A stretch of 64,000 nucleotides of DNA from an uncultured Acetatifactor sp. (GCA_910583845.1 CAJUAB010000011.1:1-64000); one strand, 5' to 3'. Positions 41,149-51,199 are shown, counted from the stretch's first letter. Numbers and translations: made by a program. The notes: generated from the sequence alone by a model not told the origin.

Positions 41149-43926
41149 ATGGCAAAGAAACTGGTACTGATCGACGGACACAGCATACTGAACAGAGCCT
41201 ATTACGGCGTACCTGATTTAAGCAACGCCAGGGGGCTGCACACCAACGCAATCTATGGATTTCTGAATATTATGTTCAAGATTCTGGAGGAGGAACACCC
41301 GGACTATCTGGCGGTGGCTTTTGACGTACATGCGCCCACTTTCCGGCACCAGATGTATGAGGCATACAAGGGAACCCGTAAACCTATGCCAGAGGAGCTG
41401 CGGGAACAGGTGCCGGTGATGAAGGAAGTTCTCCGGTCCATGAAGATCACGATTATGGAGCAGGCCGGTCTGGAGGCGGACGATATACTGGGCACTCTGG
41501 CCAAAAAAGCCCAGGCACAGGGACTGGAAGTGTCTCTGGTATCCGGGGACAGGGATTTGCTGCAAATCGCCACGGAGCAGATTAAAATCCGGATACCCAA
41601 GACCAAGATGGGCCGCACCGAGATTGAGGACTATTATGCGGAGGATGTCAAGGCCCTCTACCAGGTAACTCCCGCCCAGTTCATCGAGCTGAAAGCGCTG
41701 ATGGGGGATACGTCCGACAATATTCCCGGTGTGCCCAAAGTGGGGGAGAAGACAGCCATATCCCTGATGACGCAATACGGCTCCATAGAAAATATCTATG
41801 CCCACCTGGAGGAAATCAGCAAAAAGAGTATCCGGGAGTCTCTGGCGCAGAACCGGGACCTGGCCGATCTGAGTAAGAAACTGGCCACCATCCGGACGGA
41901 CTGCGATCTCACGCTGGACTATGAACAGGCGCGGGCGGAGGGATATTTTACGCCGGAGGCCTACCAGCTGTTCAAGCAGCTGGAGTTCAAAAATATGTTA
42001 AACCGGTTCGACAGACAGGAGGCGGAGGAGACCCGGGAGGATATCACGACGGGATTTCACCTTCTGAAAGAGAGCGGACAGATGGTGAAAGTGCTGGATA
42101 AGTTGCGGAAATCCTCCGGAAAGCAGTCTCATCAGGCCCAAACCGGAACGGAGCCAGGGGCCCGGATGGAACTTCCGGGGGCCGTGGGGCTGGTGGTGCT
42201 GACGGAGGCCGGGAGACTGGCGGGAGTGGCGGTGTCCGATCAGAAAAAACAGAGCTACTTCTATTATGAGAAAAACGGGAGCGCCCTGGCGGAAAACCAG
42301 CAGCTGTCCCTGTTTGACGAAGTGAATGAGGCTCCTCAGGACACAGCCCTGCTCACGGCGGTGCGGCAGCTTACGGCGGTCTGCCCGATATACACCCTGG
42401 ATATCAAGAGACAGTATGGCTTCTACGGCTGGGAGCAGACAGGGGAGAGTGATTTTACCGGACAATATTTCGATGCCGTGATCGGCGCGTACCTGCTGAA
42501 TCCCCTGAAGAGCGACTACGACGGGGAGGCCATCGCTGCGGAGCACCTGGAGCTGGCCATACCGGGTTACAAGGAGTGCTTCGGCAAAAAGAGACTGTCG
42601 GAGGCGGCTGCGGAGAATCTGGAGCAGCTGGGAGTGTTTTACCAATATCAGGCTTATGTGGCCTTGCAGGCCGGGATGGTGATCCGCCGGAAGTTGCGGC
42701 AGGCCGGTATGCAGCGTCTGATGGAGGAAGTGGAGATGCCGCTGTCCCTGGTGCTCTACGAGATGGAGCAGGAGGGTGTGGCGGTGCGCCGGGAGGAGCT
42801 TAAGAGCTACGGCGATGCGCTGGTGGCCCGGATTCAGGAACTGGAGCAGAACATCCACCGGCAGGCAGGATGCGCCTTTAACATCAATTCCCCCAAGCAG
42901 CTGGGAGAGATTCTCTTTGACCAGATGCAGCTTCCCGGGGGCAAGAAGACCAAGACAGGCTATTCCACAGCGGCGGATGTGCTGGAAAAGCTGGCCCCGG
43001 AACATCCCATCATAGCGGATATCCTGGAATACAGGGGACTGACCAAATTAAAGAGCACATATGCGGACGGGCTGGCGGAATATATTGACGCCGGGGGACG
43101 GATTCACACCAGTTTCAACCAGACCATAACGGCCACGGGACGCATCAGCTCCACGGAGCCGAACCTGCAGAATATTCCTATGCGCATGGAGCTGGGACGC
43201 CGGATACGCAAGGTGTTTGTGCCCCGGGAGGGCTGTGTGCTCATGGACGCGGACTATTCCCAGATTGAACTGCGGGTGCTGGCCCATATGTCCGGGGACG
43301 AGGAACTGATCCAGGCATACCGGATGGACCAGGACATTCACCGGATCACTGCCTCCAAGGTGTTCAAAACACCCTTTGAGGAAGTGACGGACCTGCAGAG
43401 GCGCAATGCAAAAGCCGTGAATTTCGGCATTGTGTACGGCATCAGCTCTTTTGGACTGAGCCAGGATCTGAGCATCAGCAAAAAGGAGGCGGCGGAGTAT
43501 ATCGAGCAGTATTTTGCCACTTATCCCAAGGTCAAGGAATATCTGGACCGGCTGGTGTCGGATGCCAAAGAAAAGGGATATATCACCACCATGTACGGCA
43601 GGCGCAGGCCGATCCCGGAACTCGCCTCCTCCAATTTCATGCAGCGGTCCTTCGGGGAGCGGGTGGCCATGAACAGTCCCATCCAGGGCACGGCGGCGGA
43701 TATCATCAAAATTGCCATGATCCGGGTCTGGAACGGGCTGCGGCAGGCAGGACTGTCCTCCAGGCTGATTTTGCAGGTGCATGACGAACTGGTCATTGAG
43801 ACTTGCCGGGACGAGACGGAGCAGGTGAGACAGATTCTGGAGGAAAGCATGAAACAGGCGGCAGATCTGGCAGTCCCGCTGGAAGTGGATCTGCACACGG
43901 GGGATAACTGGTACGAGGCCCACTGA
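41149..43926 (+). CDS. polA: DNA polymerase I
   Basis: A 925-residue PolA. Residues 1-290 are the 5'-3' nuclease (LVLIDGHSILNRAYYG, SGDRDLLQIA, GDTSDNIPGVPKVGEKTA). The central domain (about 330-540) has the 3'-5' exonuclease fold, but the DxE of motif I is replaced (VVLTEAGRLAG) and later motifs are not seen, so proofreading is probably lost, as in other Gram-positive PolA proteins. The polymerase keeps motif A (DADYSQIELRVLAHMSG), B (RRNAKAVNFGIVYGIS) and C (VHDELVIE). It fills gaps and removes RNA primers. A modest AGGAAGAGCAG precedes ATG 41149. coaE lies 150 bases downstream. Confidence 0.96.
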   Translation: MAKKLVLIDGHSILNRAYYGVPDLSNARGLHTNAIYGFLNIMFKILEEEHPDYLAVAFDVHAPTFRHQMYEAYKGTRKPMPEELREQVPVMKEVLRSMKITIMEQAGLEADDILGTLAKKAQAQGLEVSLVSGDRDLLQIATEQIKIRIPKTKMGRTEIEDYYAEDVKALYQVTPAQFIELKALMGDTSDNIPGVPKVGEKTAISLMTQYGSIENIYAHLEEISKKSIRESLAQNRDLADLSKKLATIRTDCDLTLDYEQARAEGYFTPEAYQLFKQLEFKNMLNRFDRQEAEETREDITTGFHLLKESGQMVKVLDKLRKSSGKQSHQAQTGTEPGARMELPGAVGLVVLTEAGRLAGVAVSDQKKQSYFYYEKNGSALAENQQLSLFDEVNEAPQDTALLTAVRQLTAVCPIYTLDIKRQYGFYGWEQTGESDFTGQYFDAVIGAYLLNPLKSDYDGEAIAAEHLELAIPGYKECFGKKRLSEAAAENLEQLGVFYQYQAYVALQAGMVIRRKLRQAGMQRLMEEVEMPLSLVLYEMEQEGVAVRREELKSYGDALVARIQELEQNIHRQAGCAFNINSPKQLGEILFDQMQLPGGKKTKTGYSTAADVLEKLAPEHPIIADILEYRGLTKLKSTYADGLAEYIDAGGRIHTSFNQTITATGRISSTEPNLQNIPMRMELGRRIRKVFVPREGCVLMDADYSQIELRVLAHMSGDEELIQAYRMDQDIHRITASKVFKTPFEEVTDLQRRNAKAVNFGIVYGISSFGLSQDLSISKKEAAEYIEQYFATYPKVKEYLDRLVSDAKEKGYITTMYGRRRPIPELASSNFMQRSFGERVAMNSPIQGTAADIIKIAMIRVWNGLRQAGLSSRLILQVHDELVIETCRDETEQVRQILEESMKQAADLAVPLEVDLHTGDNWYEAH

Positions 43927-44076
43927 CGCCGCGCTGCGGGATACAGGCAGACAGGCCCTTTGGCCGGAGGATAATTATATGGACGGGTGTCGGTTTTATC
44001 CAGCGCGCAATCGGGCAGCATGCGCCGGACAGGGGGCACAACGGACCGTCCGGCACATGGCAGAGGAGGCGGAAAT

Positions 44077-44682
44077 ATGCGTCTGATCGGTATAACCGGC
44101 GGTGTGGGAGCCGGTAAATCCACCATACTGGAATATATACAGGCCCACTATCTCTGCCGGATTTATCTGGCGGACCAGGTGGCCCACGCAGTCAGGGAAC
44201 CGGGACAGCCCTGTCACGAAGCGCTGACGGCACTGCTGGGCCGGGAAATACTGGAAGAAGACGGAAGGATTCACAGGGGCAGAATGGCGGAGAAAATTTT
44301 CGCATCTCCCGATCTGCTTAAGCAGGTGAATGCCATCGTACACCCTGCGGTGCGCGTCTTTCTGCTGGGGGAGATTGAGAAGGCCCGGCAGGAGGGAGGG
44401 GTGGAACTGTTCTTCATTGAGGCGGCCCTGCTGATTGAATGCGGATACCGGGAGATTGTGGATGAGATGTGGTACATTTACGCCGCGGAGGATGTGCGCA
44501 GAGAACGGCTTTTAAGGAGCCGGGGGTACAGTGCGGAGAAAACGGAGCGGATTATGGAAAGCCAGCTGACAGAGGAGGCTTTCCGGGCAGGCAGTGATTT
44601 TGTCATAGATAACAGCGGAGCGCCGGAGGCAGCTTTCCGGCAGATCCGCGGGAAGCTGGAGGGTTACACATGGCGGCAGTAG
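44077..44682 (+). CDS. coaE: Dephospho-CoA kinase
   Basis: A 201-residue CoaE, the last step of CoA synthesis (ATP plus dephospho-CoA). The P-loop GITGGVGAGKST lies at residues 5-16; YLADQVAHAVREPGQP binds the substrate; HPAVRVFL and LFFIEAALLIECGY carry the LID and CoA regions. AGAGGAGGCGGAAAT gives the start ATG 44077; the frame is open to 43987 without a better site. Its end overlaps the next gene by 13 bases, so the pair is translationally coupled. The polA-coaE order is common in clostridia. Confidence 0.94.
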   Translation: MRLIGITGGVGAGKSTILEYIQAHYLCRIYLADQVAHAVREPGQPCHEALTALLGREILEEDGRIHRGRMAEKIFASPDLLKQVNAIVHPAVRVFLLGEIEKARQEGGVELFFIEAALLIECGYREIVDEMWYIYAAEDVRRERLLRSRGYSAEKTERIMESQLTEEAFRAGSDFVIDNSGAPEAAFRQIRGKLEGYTWRQ

Positions 44683-46784
44683 AGAGCAGGGAACTGGTAT
44701 TTGGACTGGATATCGGAACCAGGAGCATCGTGGGCACAGTGGGCTATAAGGACGGTACCCGCTTTCATATCATAGCCCAGCGGGAGAAAGAACATGAGAC
44801 CCGTGCCATGCTGGACGGACAGATTCATGATATCGGCAAGGTCGGAGCCACCATCGCGGAGGTGAAAAATCTGCTGGAGCAGGATCTGGGGCGAAAGCTG
44901 ACACAGGTGTGCATTGCCGCCGCGGGGAGAGTGCTGCGGACGGTGACTACTTTTGTGGAGTATGCCTACGGTATGGAAAAGGAGATTACCAGCGAGGATA
45001 TCTATGCGCTGGATACCATGGGAGTGGAGCAGGCCTACGAGGAGTTTACCCGGGACAACGATACGGACATGCAGTTCTACTGTGTAGGCTACACCGCCAT
45101 GCGCTATTATCTGAACGGATATCCCATGGGCAATCTGGAAGGGCATAAGGCCAAGACGGCAGGAGTGGATCTGATTGCCACTTTTCTGCCGGACGATGTG
45201 GTGGACGGCCTTTACAAGGCAGTGGGGGTGGCAGGGCTGCAGGTGGCCAACCTGACGCTGGAGCCCATTGCCGCCATTCAGGTAGCCATTCCGGAAAAGT
45301 TCCGTATGCTGAATCTGGCTCTGGTGGACGTGGGAGCGGGGACCAGCGACATCTCCATCACCCGGGAGGGCACCATCACCGCGTACGGCATGATCCCTAT
45401 TGCCGGGGACAGCCTTACGGATATATTGGTGCAGCATTGCCTGGTGGATTTTGACACGGCGGAGCAGATCAAGCGCAGAATCGGCGTGGAGGAGAACATA
45501 GAATATTCGGATATCCTGGGGCTTCCCCAGTGTATTACTTCCGATGAGGCGCAGGAACTGTTGCAGGAGAATCTGCACAGGATGACCAAGGAGGTGGCGG
45601 ACTGCATCCGGGAACTGAACGGAGATAAGCCGGTGAGCGCCGTGTTTGTGGTGGGAGGCGGAGGCATGATCCCCGGCTATACCCAGGCCCTGGCGGAGCA
45701 GCTTGGCATCGCCAGAGAACGGGTGGCCATCCGGGGGCAGGAGGTTATGCAGGCCATCAGCTTTGACATGGAGAATCCCCGCAAGGATTCTCTGATGGTG
45801 ACGCCCATCGGTATCTGTTTAAGCTATTATGAGCAGAGCAATAACTTTATCTTTGTGGGATTTAACGATCAGCGGGTAAAGCTCTATGACAACGGGCGTC
45901 TGTCCGTGGTGGAGGCCGCTATCGCCGCAGGATTTCCCAATGAAAACCTGTTTCCCCGGCGGGGGGAGCCCGTGGAGTTCACTGTGGACGGCAAGAGCCG
46001 CATGGTCAGAGGCGAGCAGGGGGAGGCCGCAGTCATCACGGTAAACGGGCAGGAGGCGGATATCCACACCCGTATCCAGAGTGGGGACAAGGTGATGCTG
46101 GTGCCCTCCACGGCGGGCGAGGCGGCCCACCCTTTGCTGGAAAAGCTGCCGGAGATGGCTTCGCAGCTACATATCCAGATCAACGGCATTCAGATTACAC
46201 TGCCCCAGCTGGCCTATGTGAACGGACAGCAGCAAATGGGCTCCTATGAGATTCAGAATGGGGATAAGATCTGTATTCAGAATTGGTACACGGCAGAGCA
46301 GGTGGCCCAGTATGCCGATATACCCGTGCAGGGCAGGATATTGGTCAACGACACTCCGGCCAAAGCAAACACCAAAGTATACGAGGGATTTGATATAAAA
46401 TTTGAACCGGAGCAATATCCGGCGGAGGAAAACCTGGAGGAGGAATATGCAAGGGAGTCGGACCTGGACCAGGAGGTAGAAGCGCCGGATGCAGATGAGG
46501 ACTACAGCGCGTCCCGGCCGGCGCATGCTGCGGGCGCCAGAGAGCCGGGCGGGAAGGAGCAGACCCAGCCCAGGCTGGAGAGCAGCCTGCATGTGACGGT
46601 GAACGGGCAGAGCATAACGCTGCGGGGCAAGGAACAGTATGTCTTTGTGGATGTATTTGACTTTTTCGAGTTTGATCTGGGAGATTCCAGAGGGAGAAGC
46701 ATTGTGACCCTGCTCAACGGCAGACCGGCAAGGCATATGGAGGAGCTGCACGGAGGAGATGTGATTGATATCCATTGGAACTGA
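44670..46784 (+). CDS. Extended FtsA-like cell division protein
   Basis: The 704-residue protein begins with an actin-type ATPase of the FtsA/PilM group: FGLDIGTRSIVGTVG (phosphate 1), ALVDVGAGTSDISI (phosphate 2) and VFVVGGGGMIPGYTQALAEQ (adenosine). FtsA is about 400 residues; here a further 320 residues follow, with at least two beta-grasp-like repeats (IQINGIQITLPQL; VTVNGQSITLRGKEQYVFVD) and an acidic linker. The extra region may bind envelope proteins. GGAGGG within coaE precedes ATG 44670. A role in septation or in a surface-assembly machine is inferred from the fold. Confidence 0.85.
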   Translation: MAAVESRELVFGLDIGTRSIVGTVGYKDGTRFHIIAQREKEHETRAMLDGQIHDIGKVGATIAEVKNLLEQDLGRKLTQVCIAAAGRVLRTVTTFVEYAYGMEKEITSEDIYALDTMGVEQAYEEFTRDNDTDMQFYCVGYTAMRYYLNGYPMGNLEGHKAKTAGVDLIATFLPDDVVDGLYKAVGVAGLQVANLTLEPIAAIQVAIPEKFRMLNLALVDVGAGTSDISITREGTITAYGMIPIAGDSLTDILVQHCLVDFDTAEQIKRRIGVEENIEYSDILGLPQCITSDEAQELLQENLHRMTKEVADCIRELNGDKPVSAVFVVGGGGMIPGYTQALAEQLGIARERVAIRGQEVMQAISFDMENPRKDSLMVTPIGICLSYYEQSNNFIFVGFNDQRVKLYDNGRLSVVEAAIAAGFPNENLFPRRGEPVEFTVDGKSRMVRGEQGEAAVITVNGQEADIHTRIQSGDKVMLVPSTAGEAAHPLLEKLPEMASQLHIQINGIQITLPQLAYVNGQQQMGSYEIQNGDKICIQNWYTAEQVAQYADIPVQGRILVNDTPAKANTKVYEGFDIKFEPEQYPAEENLEEEYARESDLDQEVEAPDADEDYSASRPAHAAGAREPGGKEQTQPRLESSLHVTVNGQSITLRGKEQYVFVDVFDFFEFDLGDSRGRSIVTLLNGRPARHMEELHGGDVIDIHWN

Positions 46785-46925
46785 GCCGCTGCTTTTCAAG
46801 CGGCGATACGGGCAAAAAGCGAAATGCCGGGAAGACCGGAAAAATGGCACTTATCATGAATAAAGTGCAATTGACAGAACAGACGGAAGGAGACGGGGCA
46901 AAACTTTCCCGTGCATGGAATAGAT

Positions 46926-47723
46926 ATGAGAATGTGCAGTATAGCAAGCGGGAGCAGCGGCAACTGTGTCTATGTGGGCTCGGATGCCACGCATCTGCTG
47001 GTTGATGTGGGGATCAGTGGTAAAAAAACGGAGAGCGGACTGGGGGAGCTGGGGATCACCGGACGGGACCTGGACGGCATACTGATCACACATGAACATG
47101 CGGACCATATCAGTGGATTGGGGGTGCTGGCCCGCAAATACGGGATACCCATCTACGCCACCAGAGGAACCATAGCGGCGATCAGGCAGATGAGGGGGAT
47201 GGGCAATATAGAGCAGGAGTTATGGGTGGAGGTGCAGGAGGATCAGCGTTTTACCATCAAGGATCTGACCGTGAATCCTCTGCGGATCAGCCATGACGCG
47301 GCCCAGCCGGTGGCTTACCGCATCAGCTATGGGAGCAAGCGGGTGGCGGTGTGTACGGATCTGGGGATCTACAATGACTATACGGTAGAATGCTTAAAGG
47401 GTCTGAATGCTATTCTGCTGGAGGCCAACCATGATGTGAATATGCTCCAGGTGGGGCCGTATCCATACCCGCTGAAACAGCGGATTCTGGGCAGCCGGGG
47501 GCATTTGTCCAACGAAAATTCCGGCAGGCTGCTCTGCCGGATTCTGCATGACGGCCTGAAATTTATATCTCTGGGGCATCTGAGCCAGGACAACAATCTC
47601 CCGGAACTGGCCTACGAGACAGTGCGCATGGAGATATCACTGGGCGATAATCCCTACAGCGCGGAGGATTTTCAGATTCAGGTGGCCAGGCGCAGCGAGC
47701 TTTCGCCGGTGATGGAGTTTTGA
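46926..47723 (+). CDS. Metallo-beta-lactamase fold hydrolase, WalJ/YycJ-like
   Basis: A 265-residue MBL-fold protein with the metal motif THEHADHISG (about residues 54-63), GSSGNCVYVGSD near the start and a C-terminal ISLGHLSQDNNLPELAYE with the closing His. It fits WalJ (YycJ), a cytosolic exonuclease-like protein tied to cell division and replication coordination. The start is uncertain: GTG 46911, ATG 46926 and ATG 46932 are all in frame; the family usually begins at M-x-M-C-S-I-A-S. AAGGAG at 46887-46892 is far away. It follows the FtsA-like gene by 141 bases. Confidence 0.85.
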   Translation: MRMCSIASGSSGNCVYVGSDATHLLVDVGISGKKTESGLGELGITGRDLDGILITHEHADHISGLGVLARKYGIPIYATRGTIAAIRQMRGMGNIEQELWVEVQEDQRFTIKDLTVNPLRISHDAAQPVAYRISYGSKRVAVCTDLGIYNDYTVECLKGLNAILLEANHDVNMLQVGPYPYPLKQRILGSRGHLSNENSGRLLCRILHDGLKFISLGHLSQDNNLPELAYETVRMEISLGDNPYSAEDFQIQVARRSELSPVMEF

Positions 47724-47767
47724 AGGGGCGGGCTGATCACCCCCACAAGGCCAGTATCCAATGGATG

Positions 47768-47796
47768 TTGACGGTATGGCCGGAAAGATATATAAT
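47768..47796 (+). promoter_or_regulatory. Sigma-A promoter for the ACT/PFL operon
   Basis: TTGACG (47768-47773) and a perfect TATAAT (47791-47796) are 17 bases apart. Transcription would begin near 47803 and give a leader of about 130 bases that includes the palindromic element at 47885-47935. Confidence 0.8.
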
Positions 47797-47884
47797 TCAG
47801 TTTGTAAAAAGAGCAGATATTGGCCGAAAAACGGCGGTATCCAGAAAAGAGGGCAGCGTGGAAGGAAAGCAGTTACCCAATACG

Positions 47885-47935
47885 GATTGGTGCGATACCA
47901 CAGGCATAGCCGGCGGTATGCGGAAAGAGGTAAAT
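47885..47935 (+). repeat. Palindromic leader element, copy 1 (includes ribosome site)
   Basis: About 40 of 51 bases match 59444-59494. The core pairs ATACCAC with GCGGTAT (one mismatch) and GGC with GCC around an ATA loop. The element ends with GGAAAGAGG, which serves as ribosome binding site for the ACT gene. Confidence 0.75.
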
Positions 47936-48208
47936 ATGAAAAAGGCAATTATTACGGTAGTGGGCAAGGATACGGTGGGTATTATCGCCCGGGTGTGCAT
48001 GTATCTGGCGGAGAATAAGGTCAACATACTGGATATTTCGCAGACCATTGTGCAAGAGTATTTTAATATGATGATGATTGTGGATATGAGTAATATGCTT
48101 GGGCAGTACGGAGATATGGTGGATGAACTGGAGAAATTAGGGCAGGAAATCGGTGTCGCGGTGAAATGTCAGAAGGAAGAGATTTTTGATCAGATGCACA
48201 GGATCTGA
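47936..48208 (+). CDS. ACT-domain protein, UPF0237
   Basis: The 90-residue protein is one ACT domain: AIITVVGKDTVGIIARVCMY is strand 1 and helix 1, KVNILDISQTIVQEYFNMMM strand 2 and 3, and DELEKLGQEIGVAV the second helix. ACT domains bind amino acids or other small ligands and regulate partners. UPF0237 proteins are usually encoded next to UPF0210 (PFL-family) proteins, as here, which suggests that they form a pair; the ligand is unknown. The start ATG 47936 lies right after GGAAAGAGGTAAAT. The gap to the PFL gene is 49 bases. Confidence 0.93.
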   Translation: MKKAIITVVGKDTVGIIARVCMYLAENKVNILDISQTIVQEYFNMMMIVDMSNMLGQYGDMVDELEKLGQEIGVAVKCQKEEIFDQMHRI

Positions 48209-48257
48209 AAGGGTACGCGACAGGAGCCCGGTTTGCGAACAGTGAAGAGAGGAAATT

Positions 48258-49622
48258 ATGATAAATATTTATGAAGTGGCCGAAACCAATGAAATGATCG
48301 AAAAAGAGAATCTGGACGTGCGCACCATCACCATGGGCATCAGCCTGTTAGATTGTATTGATTCGGACTTAAAGATGCTCAATGAGAAGATTTACCAGAA
48401 GATTTATGAGTCTGCCAGGGATTTGGTGAAGACCGGCGAACAGATTTCAAGGGAGTATGGCATCCCCATTGTCAACAAGCGGATATCGGTGACACCCATC
48501 GCGCTGGTGGGAGCGGCGGCCTGCAGGACGCCCCAGGATTTCGTGGGCCTCGCGAATACTCTGGACAAGGTGGCTCATGAGGTTGGCGTCAATTTTATCG
48601 GAGGCTATTCCGCTTTGGTCAGCAAGGGGATGACACCTGCTGAGGAGATGCTGATCCGCTCTATTCCTCAGGCTCTGGCCGCTACGGAGAGAGTCTGCAG
48701 CTCGGTGAATGTCGGTTCCACCAGGACGGGCATCAATATGGACGCGGTGAAGCTGATGGGCGAGGTGATCCGGGAGACGGCGGAGGCCACCAGGCAGCAG
48801 GATTCCCTGGGCTGCGCAAAGCTGGTAGTATTCTGCAATGCACCGGACGACAATCCCTTTATGGCGGGGGCATTCCATGGCGTGACCGAGGCGGACCGCA
48901 TCATCAACGTGGGCGTCAGCGGCCCCGGTGTGGTCAAGACTGCTCTGGAGAAAGTCCGGGGCGAAAATTTTGAAGTGCTCTGTGAGACGATCAAGAAAAC
49001 GGCATTTAAAGTGACCCGCGTGGGGCAGCTGGTGGCCAGAGAGGCGTCTGCGAGGCTGGGTGTGCCCTTTGGCATTGTGGATCTGTCTCTGGCTCCCACA
49101 CCGGCCATCGGAGACAGCGTGGCGGACATTCTCTGTGAGATGGGGCTTGAGTACGCGGGCGCGCCGGGGACCACAGCCGCGCTGGCGCTGCTCAATGACC
49201 AGGTGAAAAAGGGCGGTGTCATGGCATCCTCCTATGTGGGAGGCCTGAGTGGCGCGTTCATTCCGGTCAGCGAAGACCAGGGCATGATTGACGCGGTGAC
49301 GGCGGGAGCGCTGACGCTGGAGAAGCTGGAAGCCATGACCTGTGTATGTTCGGTGGGATTGGATATGATTGCCATTCCGGGAGATACCAGAGCTGCCACC
49401 ATCTCTGGGATTATCGCGGATGAGATGGCCATCGGCATGGTCAATCAAAAGACCACTGCCGTCCGGATTATCCCTGTCATCGGCAAGGGCGTGGGTGAGA
49501 AAGTGGAATTTGGCGGTCTGCTGGGCTATGCGCCGATTATGCCGGTAAACGCTTTTCAATGTGACGATTTCGTGAACAGGGGGGGACGTATACCTGCGCC
49601 GATCCACAGCTTTAAGAATTGA
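48258..49622 (+). CDS. PFL-family protein, UPF0210
   Basis: A 454-residue protein of the UPF0210 (DUF711) family, structurally related to pyruvate formate-lyase barrels but lacking an obvious glycyl-radical loop. Family segments are VRTITMGISLLDCIDSDLKM, GVNFIGGYSALVSKGMTPAE, NVGSTRTGINMDAVKLMGEV and the Gly-rich APGTTAALALLNDQVKKGG. The C-terminus has VNRGGRIPAPIHS. Function is unknown; the consistent pairing with the ACT gene points to regulation by a small ligand. AGAGAGGAAATT precedes ATG 48258. A strong terminator follows. Confidence 0.92.
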   Translation: MINIYEVAETNEMIEKENLDVRTITMGISLLDCIDSDLKMLNEKIYQKIYESARDLVKTGEQISREYGIPIVNKRISVTPIALVGAAACRTPQDFVGLANTLDKVAHEVGVNFIGGYSALVSKGMTPAEEMLIRSIPQALAATERVCSSVNVGSTRTGINMDAVKLMGEVIRETAEATRQQDSLGCAKLVVFCNAPDDNPFMAGAFHGVTEADRIINVGVSGPGVVKTALEKVRGENFEVLCETIKKTAFKVTRVGQLVAREASARLGVPFGIVDLSLAPTPAIGDSVADILCEMGLEYAGAPGTTAALALLNDQVKKGGVMASSYVGGLSGAFIPVSEDQGMIDAVTAGALTLEKLEAMTCVCSVGLDMIAIPGDTRAATISGIIADEMAIGMVNQKTTAVRIIPVIGKGVGEKVEFGGLLGYAPIMPVNAFQCDDFVNRGGRIPAPIHSFKN

Positions 49623-49683
49623 CGGTATATAAGGGAGTCAATATCTTCCGCATCTTGCAAGTATACCATGAACAACCATAATG

Positions 49684-49727
49684 AAATCCGGATGACAGTC
49701 TGCTCAGAGTGTGTCATCCGGATTTTT
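49684..49727 (+). terminator. Strong intrinsic terminator after the PFL-family gene
   Basis: A perfect 14-bp stem (AAATCCGGATGACA/TGTCATCCGGATTT) encloses a 14-base loop and ends in a T-run. It lies between two convergent genes; the T-run is good on the plus strand and short on the minus strand, so it may stop tmcAL transcripts only in part. Confidence 0.88.
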
Positions 49728-49783
49728 AAGTTAAAGGGGCGGATTACATGAACCTTCTCCCTGCGTACAGGGGGGGCTTTCGC

Positions 49784-51022
49784 CTATACGATAATCATCG
49801 GCCTGGTATACTCATGGTACATCCTGTGACCGGACTTGGCGGCCTGAATGCTGCTGTAGATATCCGTGATCTGCATTTCCTGCTGGAACATATGGGCTCC
49901 TCCCAGAGTCAGGTACTTATCCGCGTCAGCCATCTTGGTGATCAGAGGGATGGAGGAATTCTGGTCAATGGCGGTCAGAAGAGGTCTGGCCTCCTGCCTG
50001 AATCCCAGCAGCCGCGCATAGGAAACGGAATCCTGGTTATCTATGTAAAACTGCATATTATCCTTGGTTATATTCAGAAGGATGTGCAGCAGACAGCGGG
50101 AAATCCGCGTGTAAGTCATATCCTTGGACTTGAGCAGGTCGCAGAACTCACTGAAAGTGGTGTACTGATACACATACTTGCGGATCTTATCGGACAGATC
50201 CGGTGAGATATCCAGATAATCCGTATAGCCCTTGGCCTGCTCCGACAACAGCTTATAGTGCAGCAGAGTGGAGAAGTCATCCTGGAATAAGGGGCGCTCC
50301 TGCGCGAAATAGTCTGTCATTACCCGATATGCTTCCTCCGGCATCTGGGAACTGAGTTCTTCGACGCTCCGGTTGCTCTGGATCGCCTGCCGAAGCGCCC
50401 TGGCGGAACTCATGAAATAGCCCAGCCGTCTGTCCCGGTGGTCAGAGCCCACCCGGCGGATATTGACGGGATGAATCCGGCTGCGGCGGCGGTGTAATGC
50501 CTTGATGTATTCGATTCCCAGAATATTGTTGGGGCTGGAAACCACGGATATGTCTGCCGCCAGCTGCGGATACGCGATGATCAGCGCGTTGGAACGGGCA
50601 GTGGGATAGGAATATCCCAGCTTGAGCTTCTCCAGCAGAATCTTTTTATACTGTTCGGGCTCCTCCAGAAAGATATCCGCGAACTGGGACAGAAACTGGA
50701 TATCCGAACATTCGCTGCCAAAGCACAGATAATCTACCATGCCGAGGTGGTCCAGCATGGAGATGGCTCCCCGGGCAAAGTATTCCGCGCTGCCGGTGGC
50801 AAAGCAGCCGGGCAGTTCCAGCACCAGGTCGGCACCGCAGGAGAGGGCGGCCCGGGTGCGGGCATACTTGTCGAGCAGCGCCGGGTCTCCCCGCTGTACA
50901 AAATTACCGCTCATGACGACGATGACATAATCGGCATCCGTGAGCAGCCGGGCCTGATTCAAGTGATAGGCATGCCCCAGATGGAAAGGATTGTATTCCG
51001 CAATAACAGCACATACTTTCAT
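49784..51022 (-). CDS. tmcAL: tRNA(Met) cytidine acetate ligase
   Basis: The 412-residue protein matches TmcAL (YlbM): AVIAEYNPFHLGHAYHL holds the H-x-G-H nucleotidyltransferase motif near residues 14-20, VIVVMSGNFVQRGDPAL and CGADLVLELPGCFATGSAEY follow, and SPNNILGIEYIKAL is the second adenylate segment. It activates acetate with ATP and acetylates C34 of elongator tRNA-Met, which fits a neighbour that makes acetyl phosphate and acetate. ATG 51022 has GGGCAGGG upstream; a longer frame to 51124 lacks a site. It is divergent from pta. Confidence 0.92.
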   Translation of the reverse strand: MKVCAVIAEYNPFHLGHAYHLNQARLLTDADYVIVVMSGNFVQRGDPALLDKYARTRAALSCGADLVLELPGCFATGSAEYFARGAISMLDHLGMVDYLCFGSECSDIQFLSQFADIFLEEPEQYKKILLEKLKLGYSYPTARSNALIIAYPQLAADISVVSSPNNILGIEYIKALHRRRSRIHPVNIRRVGSDHRDRRLGYFMSSARALRQAIQSNRSVEELSSQMPEEAYRVMTDYFAQERPLFQDDFSTLLHYKLLSEQAKGYTDYLDISPDLSDKIRKYVYQYTTFSEFCDLLKSKDMTYTRISRCLLHILLNITKDNMQFYIDNQDSVSYARLLGFRQEARPLLTAIDQNSSIPLITKMADADKYLTLGGAHMFQQEMQITDIYSSIQAAKSGHRMYHEYTRPMIIV

Positions 51023-51199
51023 AATAATACCCTGCCCTTTCTTACACAATACGGTGTACCGACTCCCCTGTTGCGCACCACAGAAGAAATGACACGGCGG
51101 CCAATCCATATCTTGTGGCGGCAAAAAAAGGTGGTGAAAAGAATAAACTAAATATCGTCAATAAATCGAGGGAGACTATGTGAAAAAAATAACAGACAG

